From positions 20,186 through 84,185 of the forward strand of contig JACPGP010000016.1 in assembly GCA_016182425.1 (NCBI GenBank): a stretch of 64,000 nt of DNA, written 5' to 3'. The position numbers were made by a program, and so were the translations under genes. Positions 1 to 9,300 of this stretch are shown here, piece after piece; positions within the stretch are counted from its first letter, which is position 1; each line of letters opens with the position of its first letter. The stretch is from Candidatus Levyibacteriota bacterium (GTDB lineage Bacteria > Patescibacteria > Microgenomatia > Levybacterales > UBA12049). The notes under the pieces were generated by a model that saw nothing but the letters and a program-made list of their open reading frames with translations, did no database searches and was not told the DNA's origin.

Positions 1-1805
1 CCTGCAATAACACATTTTTGTATTTCTACCAGAAGCTCATTATTAGCAACATCAAAAACAACATCTCTTTCTTCTATACCAAAGCTTTGGGCACCTTCTT
101 CATCTATAAAATCATTTTTGGTCTGCTCTACTTCTTTTAAGACGCTGTAGTTAAGTCCATTACTTTTACACCAGTCTACTGCTCTGTCTCTATTTTGCAC
201 ATACCCATTCCAGACGCGAAGCAATGTTATATAATCTGAATCTCTTGATAAAAACTGTGCATATTTCTGGTCAAAGCGGGATGTACGGGGATTAAAATCA
301 AAAACCGATCTTTGACTACTCAAAAAACCCACAAGCACAGAAACGGCATTCGTTGTTTTTCTTTTTTTTGCCTCAACAAGCATACGGGCGTAATGCGGAT
401 CAACAGGTAATTCTGCCATTTCTTTCCCCATATCTGTTATTGCGCCTCCAGCATCAAGCGCACCTAGTTTTTTCAGTGTATTTACTGCAGTATCTAAACG
501 ATCCTTTCCAGGATGATCGGGGTAATCAAATTCATACACATTGTCAATACCAATATTTTTAATGCGAAGAACAAGTGAGGTAAGATCAACATGAAAAACT
601 TCAGCTTCTGGAAAATCAGCCCTTGCCTCAGCTTGCGCCTTAGTGAACAAATACCAGCCATCTCCCGGCGCAACTCTGCCGGCACGCCCGGCACGCTGGC
701 GCCAATCTGCCTTTGTGTGTTCTGTAAGCCGCAGTGATGTTAACCCTGTTCTGTCATCATATCTACTAACTTTCTCCCATCCCGAATCAATAACATGCTT
801 TAGATTCTGAAACGTTGCTGATTCTTGGCCAACATTAGTCGATATAAAAACCACTCGGTCTTCATCGGTAATTCTCTCCATTTCCTGTTTCTGCTTGTTA
901 TCTCTTGTTCCTCCTGTTAGGGTAATAACTTTTATCTTTTCTTTATCTGGTACGTCTTCCTTCATACGCAACTCTTCCTGAAAACTTCTTGCTGTCGCAG
1001 CAATATCAGACCTTCCAGGCATAAAAATAAGAATATTTCCGTCTTTTGTCGTATCAGCAAGAATATCTGCCGCAACTCTTGCTGCTTCTTTTGGTGCTTC
1101 TTCATAGGGAATTTCTTTTTCGGCAAAGTGATCGGTAATTGAGTGCATCCTTCCTTCAACATTATGAACCACTGCCTTTGGAAAATATTGTCTTAACTTC
1201 TTTTCATCTACTGTACCTGATGCAAGAACAAACTTAATTGGCTTCATGCGTTTTTGTCTTCGTAATTCCTGCACTTTCTTAAAAAGCGCAAGCGTAAGTT
1301 GGCCATCAGTGCTTTCTTTATGCGCTTCATCAAACAGTATTGCTATATTTTCTTTGCTATATTCCTCAAGAAGGGTGCCATTTTTTATTCCTTCCTGCAA
1401 CATGTTGAGGAGCGACCCGGTAACCATAAAATCAATCTTTGTGGTGGGAGAAACAGTATTTGTACCCTTGTATCTTTTCCCAACGTTTTCTTTACCAATC
1501 TGAAGACCAACAAAGTCTGTCAGGCTATCAACGGCAAATCTGCGCGGTTGAGTTACCAATACTTTTGCAGACATACGACCATTGTTAGATACAACATCAT
1601 AGATAAATTGAGGAAGCACCGTACTTTTTCCCGAACCTGTTTGCCCAATAACAATAATTTCATCGTGTTCATAAAGTGAATTTTTAATATCACTTTCTAC
1701 CCGATGCATTGGGGTATCCTCTACCAAAGGCGTCTGTCTTGTTGTAGTAAGTTCTCGTCTTGGTTCACTTCCAACGCGTGTTCCGGCTTCTATTGCAGCT
1801 GGCAT
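1..1805 (-). CDS. DEAH-box ATP-dependent helicase (HrpA-like), 3' end outside window
   Basis: Reading from the ATG at 1805 on the minus strand gives about 600 residues before the window edge, so the C-terminus is missing. The sequence shows Walker A GQTGSGKST near residue 50, the DEAH box in ILFDEAHKE, motif III ASGT, and motif VI in QRAGRAGRV. After these comes a region resembling the helicase-associated domain of HrpA/Prp22-type enzymes. Known members unwind RNA or remodel RNP using ATP. The start is supported by a TATAAT (minus strand, 1813-1818) seven bases upstream. It is transcribed divergently from the membrane protein at 1862. Family assignment is firm; the RNA substrate is unknown. 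Confidence 0.9.
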   Translation of the reverse strand, partial: MPAAIEAGTRVGSEPRRELTTTRQTPLVEDTPMHRVESDIKNSLYEHDEIIVIGQTGSGKSTVLPQFIYDVVSNNGRMSAKVLVTQPRRFAVDSLTDFVGLQIGKENVGKRYKGTNTVSPTTKIDFMVTGSLLNMLQEGIKNGTLLEEYSKENIAILFDEAHKESTDGQLTLALFKKVQELRRQKRMKPIKFVLASGTVDEKKLRQYFPKAVVHNVEGRMHSITDHFAEKEIPYEEAPKEAARVAADILADTTKDGNILIFMPGRSDIAATARSFQEELRMKEDVPDKEKIKVITLTGGTRDNKQKQEMERITDEDRVVFISTNVGQESATFQNLKHVIDSGWEKVSRYDDRTGLTSLRLTEHTKADWRQRAGRAGRVAPGDGWYLFTKAQAEARADFPEAEVFHVDLTSLVLRIKNIGIDNVYEFDYPDHPGKDRLDTAVNTLKKLGALDAGGAITDMGKEMAELPVDPHYARMLVEAKKRKTTNAVSVLVGFLSSQRSVFDFNPRTSRFDQKYAQFLSRDSDYITLLRVWNGYVQNRDRAVDWCKSNGLNYSVLKEVEQTKNDFIDEEGAQSFGIEERDVVFDVANNELLVEIQKCVIA

Positions 1806-1825
1806 GGTATATATTATACTCTAGC

Positions 1826-1855
1826 TTGACTAGAGAAGAGTAATTCAGTTAGGAT
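1826..1855 (+). promoter_or_regulatory. Promoter of the 1862 membrane protein gene
   Basis: TTGACT at 1826-1831, an 18-base spacer, and TAGGAT at 1850-1855. The expected transcription start falls at about the ATG at 1862, so the message would be leaderless. The minus-strand -10 for the helicase lies just to the left. Confidence 0.6.
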
Positions 1856-1861
1856 AAAAGT

Positions 1862-2371
1862 ATGGATCAGTCTCCCTTGCACGAGGTAAAAACGCTTCTT
1901 TCCTGGAAAGCGCCAGGCAGGCCGTTTCGAAAGAGAGGAAAAGAATACTATCTAAGCGTTTTTTTAATTACAATTCTTATTGAAGTTATTCTCTTTCTTT
2001 TCTCTCAATATATGCTGATGATTGTTATCCTTTCTTTTGTGGTAATGGCATTTGCTCTAGTTACCGTTCCTCCACACAATTTTCAATACCGCATCAGCAC
2101 CGAGGGCATTACCATTGAAGATCACTTTTATCTTTGGCAAGAACTCTACGATTTCTACTTTAAAAAGCGCGACGGCGTAGAAACATTGTATGTTCGAACA
2201 CGAGCTTTTCCCGGAGAAATCATCATAAGCTTAGGGGATGTTAATCGGGAACATCTAAAATCTATCCTTCTACAATTCCTTCCTTATCGGGAAATTATTA
2301 AACCCACCTTTATGGAAAAATCTGCCGACTGGCTCTCGCGCAATTTTCCCCTTGAAAAGCGAACTTCATAG
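1862..2371 (+). CDS. Small membrane protein, possible bacterial PH-like domain
   Basis: The 169-residue product has two closely spaced hydrophobic segments (about residues 30-52 and 53-72), then a soluble part rich in beta-strand-like sequence (YRISTEGITIEDHFYLW). The arrangement resembles small two-helix bacterial PH-like or DUF5673-type proteins common in Patescibacteria. That likeness is pattern recognition, not a search result. No catalytic motif is visible. It is transcribed away from the helicase and sits upstream of a tRNA cluster. Function unknown. Confidence 0.7.
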   Translation: MDQSPLHEVKTLLSWKAPGRPFRKRGKEYYLSVFLITILIEVILFLFSQYMLMIVILSFVVMAFALVTVPPHNFQYRISTEGITIEDHFYLWQELYDFYFKKRDGVETLYVRTRAFPGEIIISLGDVNREHLKSILLQFLPYREIIKPTFMEKSADWLSRNFPLEKRTS

Positions 2372-2375
2372 AGAT

Positions 2376-2404
2376 TTGGTATATCATACATATTCTTGTA
2401 TAAT
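2376..2404 (+). promoter_or_regulatory. Promoter of the tRNA cluster
   Basis: TTGGTA at 2376-2381, 17-base spacer, TATAAT at 2399-2404. The predicted start is about 2411, four bases before the first tRNA. Confidence 0.55.
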
Positions 2405-2414
2405 AATTGCGATT

Positions 2415-2489
2415 GCACCCATAGCTCAACGGATAGAGTAGCGGCTTGCGGAGCCGTTGATCCCAGTTCGATTCTGGGTGGGTGCGCCA
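2415..2489 (+). tRNA. tRNA-Arg, anticodon GCG, CCA encoded
   Basis: The acceptor strands GCACCCA (2415-2421) and TGGGTGC (2479-2485) pair fully. The T-arm CCCAG-TTCGATT-CTGGG is perfect, and the anticodon arm GCGGC-TTGCGGA-GCCGT places GCG at positions 34-36. This would read CGC and CGU. Discriminator G is followed by CCA at 2487-2489, the only one of the four tRNAs here with CCA in the DNA. Most bacteria use an ACG anticodon, edited to inosine, for these codons. Confidence 0.93.
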
Positions 2490-2493
2490 AAAA

Positions 2494-2580
2494 GGAGGAG
2501 TGCAAGAGAGGCTTATTTGGCCGGTCTCGAAAACCGAGCGAGTCGCAAGATTCACAGAGGTTCGAATCCTCTCTCCTCCG
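2494..2580 (+). tRNA. tRNA-Ser, anticodon CGA
   Basis: Acceptor GGAGGAG (2494-2500) pairs with CTCCTCC (2573-2579). The T-arm is AGAGG-TTCGAAT-CCTCT. The anticodon loop CTCGAAA gives CGA, reading UCG. A long variable arm is present, as expected for class II tRNA-Ser. CCA is not encoded. It lies four bases after the preceding tRNA. Confidence 0.92.
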
Positions 2581-2586
2581 CAATTA

Positions 2587-2658
2587 GTCCTCGTAGTTCA
2601 ATGGATAAAACAAAAGCTTCCGGAGCTTTAGTTGCGGGTTCGACTCCCGCCGAGGACG
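2587..2658 (+). tRNA. tRNA-Arg, anticodon CCG
   Basis: Acceptor GTCCTCG (2587-2593) pairs with CGAGGAC (2651-2657). Anticodon arm AAAGC-TTCCGGA-GCTTT gives CCG, reading CGG. The T-arm CGGG-TTCGACT-CCCG is intact. The D-stem GTTC/AAAC has one mismatch. CCA is not encoded. The Nudix ATG follows three bases after the discriminator base, so tRNA and mRNA probably share a transcript. Confidence 0.9.
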
Positions 2659-2661
2659 CTT

Positions 2662-3093
2662 ATGAAATTTGAGTTTTCAGCTGGTGGCATAGTCCTTCGA
2701 CAAGCTCAGGATAAAAAAATTGAGATACTTGTCGCGCAGCACTCGCAGCACCATGGCTGGGTTTTCCCAAAAGGCTTAATTGGTGACAGTGGCAAAAAAG
2801 AAACAAAAGAAGAAACAGCGGTAAGGGAAGTGCAGGAAGAAACAGGGGTATGGGCAAAAATTATAAAGCCATTAACGCCAATTTCATACTGGTACCAGTT
2901 TGAAGGTCAAAAAATTAAAAAAACCGTGTATTATTTTATTATGGAGTATGTCTCTGGCGATATAAAAGACCACGACTGGGAAATGGAAAATGTCGAATGG
3001 CTGCCAATTGAAGAAGTTGAAAAAAGGTTGACTTACTCGTCTGATAAACAAGTATGGCAAGAGGCAAAAAAGTTACTAGGAGAGGTCGCATAG
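2662..3093 (+). CDS. Nudix hydrolase
   Basis: 143 residues from the ATG at 2662; a longer in-frame start would run into tRNA-Arg. The complete Nudix signature GX5EX7REVXEEXG is present (first half GDSGKKE, second half REVQEETG). Known Nudix enzymes cleave nucleoside diphosphates linked to another moiety; the substrate here cannot be told. Residues around 14-19 (RQAQDK) come from a palindromic repeat inserted in frame at 2694-2713. The last 15 bases, including the stop, are also the first 15 bases of the next tRNA-Ser. Confidence 0.9.
   Translation: MKFEFSAGGIVLRQAQDKKIEILVAQHSQHHGWVFPKGLIGDSGKKETKEETAVREVQEETGVWAKIIKPLTPISYWYQFEGQKIKKTVYYFIMEYVSGDIKDHDWEMENVEWLPIEEVEKRLTYSSDKQVWQEAKKLLGEVA
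2694..2713 (+). repeat. Palindromic repeat, family 1 (coding copy)
   Basis: CCTTCGACAAGCTCAGGATA, with CCT/AGG ends, sits in frame near the Nudix N-terminus. A related copy in the opposite orientation lies between genes at 51998-52019 (CCCTGAGCATTGTCGAAGGG). The two share CTTCGACAA and GCTCAGG. Confidence 0.7.
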
Positions 3094-3166
3094 TTGGTCT
3101 AGTGCGCAGCTTTGGAAAAGCTGTATATCCGCAAGGATATCGGGAGTTCGAATCTCCCCCTCTCCG
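3079..3166 (+). tRNA. tRNA-Ser, anticodon GGA
   Basis: Acceptor GGAGAGG (3079-3085) pairs with CCTCTCC (3159-3165). Anticodon arm CAGCT-TTGGAAA-AGCTG gives GGA, reading UCC and UCU. The variable arm TATCC-GCAA-GGATA forms a clear stem. The T-arm GGGAG-TTCGAAT-CTCCC is perfect. CCA is not encoded. The 5' end overlaps the last 15 bases of the Nudix gene. Confidence 0.93.
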
Positions 3167-3243
3167 CAGCGTAAGAAATTTTTTAAAATTTCAACAAATC
3201 TAATAAATGGGTGTTCCGATGGAAGGTTTGGTAAAATAATTCT

Positions 3244-4530
3244 ATGAGAGTAAATCTTTCTCGTTGGATGGTTGCGATTCTAATAGGACTGATCATAACC
3301 GTAGCTGCATTTGTTTTTTTCAAAAATTTTGGGGGAAAGACTGAAGTAAACTGGAAAATAATGAAGGGGCGGGAAAAACCTCTGCGTGCCGTACACATGG
3401 GGGGCAATTGGGGAGGTACTCAAAGGATAGTGGAAAAGCCGGATGAAAAGTACTTTGAATACTTACGTGATTTAGCGGTCAACTGGGTGGGAATTTCTGT
3501 TGCCCTGCATGTTGATGACAGCACGGATTCAAACGTAAAGCGATCGTATTCCGGAGTAGATATCCCGACTTTTACGGATGATAATTTGATCCGCATGATT
3601 AAACTACTCCGAAAACACGGTTTTCGAGTCTATCTAACATTAGCTTTTGAAGATCAGGAATCTCAAAAAGCCACTCGCCCAGTCCATCGCTGGCAACTGG
3701 GAGATCCTAACGCAGTTGTCAACGGCGAGATTAAAAATTTCCAAGATTGGCCTTGGGCGTCCAACCATCCCAACCATACACGGTTTGTGGATGAATTCTG
3801 GCGAGCTTACACTGACCAGGCGGTACATTTTGCCCGGATCGCGCAAGAGAGTGGTGTAGAACTTTACTCGATTGGCACAGAGACAGAGCAATTATTCAGA
3901 AGCCGTTCTGATGCTGACCACCCCAATCATTTTAAAGATCAAATAATGGAAATGGTCAAAGAAACGCGGCAAGTTTATAGCGGTAAAATCACCTATGACA
4001 TGCATTACAGTGCCTTGCTCTACGACTGGCCCGGTTCTAAATTTCTTTTTGAAGACATTGACTTTGATGTTGTTGGGATAAGCGCTTATTTTGAGCTTGT
4101 TGATCATCCTCCCGCCGGAGTCTTAACCGTTAATCAACTAGAAGAGTCTTGGGAGAAAGTATTCCAGAAATACTTAGTTCCCCTAAAGAATCAGTATCCC
4201 CGTAAATCGATCGTGTTCACCGAATTTGGTTACGTGACAGCGGTTGAAGCGCCATATAATCCAGCTTCCGAGGAACGAAGAAACACGGTTGAAAAGATAG
4301 TCGATAGAGACAATAACGGACTTGACGACGCCCAGGAACAACAAGCTCATATTTATGAGGCCTTCTATAACACTGTTGAAAAATACCCTGATACGGTAGA
4401 AGGAGCATTCACTTGGCAAGAATCTTTCCCTGGAGCATGGGCTCCTGTGGATATTTGGGGTGTATGGGGCAAACTTGCTAAAGACACTGTAAAAAAATAT
4501 TACACAAAATGGCGGGGTATTTCTGGATAA
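3244..4530 (+). CDS. Membrane-anchored glycoside hydrolase, GH113-like TIM barrel
   Basis: 428 residues. An N-terminal hydrophobic anchor (about 8-27) is followed by a soluble domain that resembles GH113-type TIM barrels. Two acidic sites match that fold: SIGTETEQ (Glu near residue 212, candidate acid/base) and VFTEFGY (Glu near 327, candidate nucleophile). GH113 members known to me are beta-mannanases and related enzymes; the substrate here is not determined. It is probably displayed outside the membrane. TAAAAT at 3232-3237 lies just upstream of the ATG. It stands alone between the tRNA cluster and the secretion locus. Confidence 0.75.
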   Translation: MRVNLSRWMVAILIGLIITVAAFVFFKNFGGKTEVNWKIMKGREKPLRAVHMGGNWGGTQRIVEKPDEKYFEYLRDLAVNWVGISVALHVDDSTDSNVKRSYSGVDIPTFTDDNLIRMIKLLRKHGFRVYLTLAFEDQESQKATRPVHRWQLGDPNAVVNGEIKNFQDWPWASNHPNHTRFVDEFWRAYTDQAVHFARIAQESGVELYSIGTETEQLFRSRSDADHPNHFKDQIMEMVKETRQVYSGKITYDMHYSALLYDWPGSKFLFEDIDFDVVGISAYFELVDHPPAGVLTVNQLEESWEKVFQKYLVPLKNQYPRKSIVFTEFGYVTAVEAPYNPASEERRNTVEKIVDRDNNGLDDAQEQQAHIYEAFYNTVEKYPDTVEGAFTWQESFPGAWAPVDIWGVWGKLAKDTVKKYYTKWRGISG

Positions 4531-4608
4531 TATCAACCGTTCGGATATTTCAAACAGGCACCGCTGCTTGACAGAAATAAAAAAATCATCCACACTATAC
4601 TAGCCCTT

Positions 4609-6303
4609 ATGAAACTGCCCGCCCTACCCAAGCGTCTAGCGTCTAGCGTTGCGCGTCTAGTTTTTATATTTATTGCATTTTTCATTTTTACAACTCCTGC
4701 TTTTGCTCAAACAAGTCCTGCCTTAACCACCAACACTAACCCCGATGTGCCCAAAAATCTCCATACCTGGACTCAGAATGTCATGATCGAAGTAATGGCT
4801 GCCATGTCCTGCCAACTAACCGGTATTGATCCAATAAATCCAAAACAATCATGCCTTGGCGTTGACTCACAAACTGGCAAAATTGGTTATGTTCCTTCGG
4901 CAAATCAGGGACAAGCAGGCGGCGCTATTGGGGTGATGGGAAATCTTATTGCTATGACCTATACGCCTGCCATGCATACAGGTGATTATTTTGGCTACCT
5001 GGCTCAAAACTTTGGTGTTGTCAAGTCGGCCTATGCCCAAACAACAGGGGCAGGGTTTGACAGTCTTAACCCTATTATTAATCTCTGGATTGCATTTAGA
5101 AACCTTGTCTATCTTCTTTTTGTGGCCGTGTTTGCCATAGTAGGATTTGGCATTATGCTTCGCATTAATATTGATCCAAGAACTGTGATGACCATTGCCA
5201 ACCAACTGCCAAAAATGATCATTGCAATATTACTTGTGACTTTCTCCTTTGCCATTTCCGGCTTTCTTATTGACCTAATGTGGGCATCTATTTATGTGAC
5301 AACAAATGTTATCGTTTCATCAGATCCAAACCAAGAACTCATATCTCAAGAAACTGCCCAAAAAATCGTGCAATCAGCAAATCCGATTGAAGCTGCAAAT
5401 ATTGCGGGGGAAGGGAAAGATAAAAAAATTGGAGGTTTAGCAAGGATTGCCTCTGAACCATCCGAATCCTTAGGCGAGGTAGTTACTCCTCTTTTTGACA
5501 GTGGTATTGGGAAAAGCTCGCTTGGTGTAGCCACAAGCATTATATTTTTTAGCCTGGCGCAAAAAGCAGCCTCGCCTTTTCAGGAAGCAATCAAAGCGAT
5601 AGGAAGCTGGACAGGCCTCCCGGGAAAAGCTATTACTCTCACAATATCTACTGCAATTGGCCTCCTTGCGGGAGTAGCGGGTGGCGCTAATGCTGGGTCT
5701 CTTGGGCCATTCTTTGTCAGCTGGATTGTATTTATCGTTATTGTTATCGCAATCCTCTGGGCACTGTTTCGACTTACTTTTCAGCTCGTTATTGCTTACG
5801 TTACTGTGCTTATTCACACTGTATTCTCGCCATTTTGGATTATTGGCGGGCTTTTCCCGGGAAGCCCCATTGGCTTTGGCGCCTGGTTTCGGGAAATGCT
5901 GGGCGCTCTGTCTGTCTTTCCAGTCACCATTGGCATGTTTCTTTTAGGAAGAATATTTATGGCTGCGTTTGACCAAAATGCACAAACTCACTTTGCTCCG
6001 CCCATGACCGGCAATCCCAATGCAGGTAATTTTGGCGCATTTATTGGACTTGGCATTATTCTTTTGACACCGCAGGTTGTAACCATCATGAAGGATCTTT
6101 TTAAGTCCCCCCAGTTTAAGTACGGCGGCGCTATTGCCCAACCATTAGCCTTTGGGCTTGGTGCGGTCAACGCACCACAGATAGCACAGAAACTTGGTAT
6201 GTGGGGATACTACTCTGGCCAGATGAGACATATACCAATAGTCGGTTCGTTTTTTGGCCGAGAGGAAACAGCAAGAGGAAGACCACCTCAACCAGGAGGA
6301 TAG
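4609..6303 (+). CDS. VirB6/TrbL-like multi-pass membrane protein of the secretion locus
   Basis: 564 residues. A signal peptide ends near ...TTPAFAQ (about residue 34). Several strongly hydrophobic spans follow, about residues 160-185, 198-225, 345-365, 370-415, 430-450 and 475-500. The C-terminus is short and Gly/Pro-rich (RGRPPQPGG). This topology, next to VirB4, PrgI and pilin-like genes, fits the polytopic inner-membrane channel protein VirB6/TrbL. Sequence similarity alone would not prove it. A TATACT at 4596-4601 would start transcription at the ATG. The first codons contain a 7-bp tandem repeat. Confidence 0.7.
   Translation: MKLPALPKRLASSVARLVFIFIAFFIFTTPAFAQTSPALTTNTNPDVPKNLHTWTQNVMIEVMAAMSCQLTGIDPINPKQSCLGVDSQTGKIGYVPSANQGQAGGAIGVMGNLIAMTYTPAMHTGDYFGYLAQNFGVVKSAYAQTTGAGFDSLNPIINLWIAFRNLVYLLFVAVFAIVGFGIMLRINIDPRTVMTIANQLPKMIIAILLVTFSFAISGFLIDLMWASIYVTTNVIVSSDPNQELISQETAQKIVQSANPIEAANIAGEGKDKKIGGLARIASEPSESLGEVVTPLFDSGIGKSSLGVATSIIFFSLAQKAASPFQEAIKAIGSWTGLPGKAITLTISTAIGLLAGVAGGANAGSLGPFFVSWIVFIVIVIAILWALFRLTFQLVIAYVTVLIHTVFSPFWIIGGLFPGSPIGFGAWFREMLGALSVFPVTIGMFLLGRIFMAAFDQNAQTHFAPPMTGNPNAGNFGAFIGLGIILLTPQVVTIMKDLFKSPQFKYGGAIAQPLAFGLGAVNAPQIAQKLGMWGYYSGQMRHIPIVGSFFGREETARGRPPQPGG
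4632..4659 (+). repeat. 7-bp tandem array in the signal-peptide region
   Basis: GCGTCTA GCGTCTA GCGTTGC GCGTCTA: four units of exactly seven bases, one degenerate. They encode part of the signal peptide (LASSVARL) without breaking the frame. Confidence 0.75.
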
Positions 6304-6316
6304 CAATAGTTAATAA

Positions 6317-9300
6317 TTACGCTGCTTTCTTCAATTGTTCTAACTGCTCGTTAAGCATCATATAAATAAATGCGGCGATAAGCATAGGAATCAACGATCT
6401 ACTCATCGCCAATCCAAGGTGGTACCATTCAGCGCCCAATCGTTTCTTTAACTTTTCGTATTGGTGTTCATTCACAATTCCTGCCGCGTGCACTTCATGC
6501 AGAAATGCCTGTATATCCAGCTCGTCCCAGGCCATTTGCCCTCTTCCAAAGGCAACCTGGGCGTATGAAGCATCTCCAGAAACAAAACCATGAAACTTTC
6601 CTATGCCAAGCGGTAGTCTTCCCACCCAATCTTTTTTGTAAAACTTCGCCACGCCTTCTGCTAGATACCGCATTGCTTCGCTAGCCACATCTTTGTCGTG
6701 TCCGGAGAGTGTGCTATGCATCTCCTTCATTGCCTTAACAATATCGCCCTGGCTTTTATACTCGGTTAAATTTTGAATAAACTTACCATACAGCCCGGCA
6801 GTGGCAACAACAGGCCCAATATCCGCATCCCAACGTCTCTTTATGGTATCGCCGGTAATAGCAGCATAATCAAATGCCTCGTGCGGCATATCATCTGTGC
6901 CAAAGATAAAGGGTACTTTCCACCCTTTATGCTCAAGGTTATGCATTAACTTATCCATATGTTTTTCCTTAAACTCACCACGAATATGTTCTGCTAGTGC
7001 CTTAACTCGTTCCTCTTGTTCTTGTTGATGGCGATATTCTTCTGTGCCAACAGCTGCGGTCTTTAATAAAGCAAAATCTTGGTTTTCAAGTCCTGTGGGA
7101 AAATGCAAATTCTCAATTTGCTCTGGAGGCTTTGGTTGTGGTCTGTCTTTTTCCTTTACTTCTCCCCGCGCAAGACGTTCGTTAAATTCGCGCAGACGTT
7201 CGTTAAAATTACGAAGTTCATCACTATCTAGATATTTTTTGTATGCATCAATGCGTCTTCGCAACAAGCGTTCCTGCACCAGAGCCAAGGCAGCTAAATC
7301 ATGTTGTAATTCTTTACTTGTAATAATAATTTGTCCGGGAGAATCAGCTTCTTCTTTAATTTGATCTTTATAATGTTTTCTAAGCACGCCTTGGCGTAAA
7401 CTGATAAGGTTGTTAAAAAATTTAAGCGGCGTTGTTTTTTCGGCTACTCCAATGGCACTACGAATAACTTGTTCAGCTTGTTGCGCCTTGTTCTTATCAT
7501 CACCAACTAATTCTCCTCTTTTTGCTTCAATCAAAAGCCCAACACCTATCAAAGGATTATTCTCATCATATTGCAATAATCGGGCAGTGGCGCTGGCCAG
7601 GGTAACCTTATCACCTTTCCATCGCCAACCGGTCTGGGTAAAGATTGAGCCAATATGAAACGGGTTTTTCATCTGACCAAGCACATCATCTCCCCTATCG
7701 TTTACCAAAATATCAAGAATTTCCGATGAAGACATGGCCTTAAACCGTTTTAGCTCCTCTGTCGACCAAGGACCCCTGTTTCCCTCCAATTTATATCCAA
7801 GTATGGCATTTTGCCGTCCTCCCACGTCAAAACGCACTATCTGCTCGAAAAAGGCGATATTTTTTACCAAGCCGTTGGCCCACCAGCTGTTTAAGGGGAC
7901 ATTTTTGGTGATGCCGTGCATGGCGGCAATTTCAAAAAACCGCGCCGTGACAATACCCATGCCCCGGGCAAGCGATATGGCCCGCTTTATCTCCCACTCA
8001 TCCATGTCTTTTGGCAACACCCCCATGGCTTTTGCCTTTGTGGCCATATCCAACACCAGTTGCTCAACCTCACCATATGTCCCATCCGGATTATTAACCA
8101 TTGCTCTGGCCGGAAGATAACCGCCGTTTTTTGCCACCACCTCCAGCATGGCCTGCTCGTAAAGGCGCAGCATTGACGCAGTACCCCTTTTGCTAAACGC
8201 AATGTGGGCTTCCTCTCCGGCAAAGCGGCTGGCTGCTTTAATAATATCCTCTGCGCCAAAATTCCTGTTGACATAGTAGGTGATGGTATGAAGGTATTCT
8301 CTAAGCGTTTGCTCCCTATTTAACATTCTTTCTATCCGCCGCACCTTTTCCTGCTGATCTGGAGTTAATAAATTACCTGACGGCAAAATCTTGTTTTCCG
8401 CCGCACGTGCCAACACATTATGGAAATCTCTAATCTCCATATCTCCTCCCGGGCCAATGGCTTCCCGCCATTCGTGGTCCGAATCCACATCTGCATATTT
8501 GAAAAGCCTGCTAAATTCTTTCTCCACTTCTTGCCATTTTCTCCATCCTTCAGTCCCCTCTGCTGCATCGGGATCCGCGGCTAAAACGTTATCTATAAGC
8601 TGTTTTTGCTGATCTCTTCCCATGCGAATTTCACCGTACAGACCGGGGTGGAGAATTGATGAATCCGTATCCATCTGCGAACGAAGGGCTTCTTTTAACC
8701 ATTGTGCTTTTGACAAGAGTTTCTGGGCTTGAGCTGCCTGTTCGTCTGCACCGCCCGCAATGCGAGACAATTCATCAATGTACTCATTTAGACGACTACT
8801 ATTTACCTCTGTCTCTGTTCTTAGATCTGTGTTTGGACTGGTTAATTCTCTGCTTAGCCGGTCTGCAATATCACGGACTCCTCCTGTATATGTATTTTGC
8901 TCAAGATCAAAATCAGCAAGCGTTTGAGACTTAAAGTATGTCAGCTCCTGCGGCAGCTCATTTCTGCCCATTCTTTGATCTGCTTCTCTTCTCCTTCTAT
9001 CACCCCCTTCTCTTCTTTCCTGCTCTGCTTGCCGCGCCGTTTCTTCTTCTCTTATCTGTCTTCTTACCACTACCAACCGCTCGGTTACTCTTTCCAAAAG
9101 CTGTTCTTGCTGGGCTTGATCAACACCGGTCAGAGAACTTACGCTTCTTCGAAGCTCCTCTAAAATTTGTAATTGTTCTTGGAAATTGCCATCCGGAATA
9201 TCCTCCAGCAATCTATTCGCAGTTCGCTCTTGCAGCCGCAGTTGAAAATCGGTAATACCTGTCTCTGGTATCCTTGGTGCTTCTCCACTCATGGGGAAAA

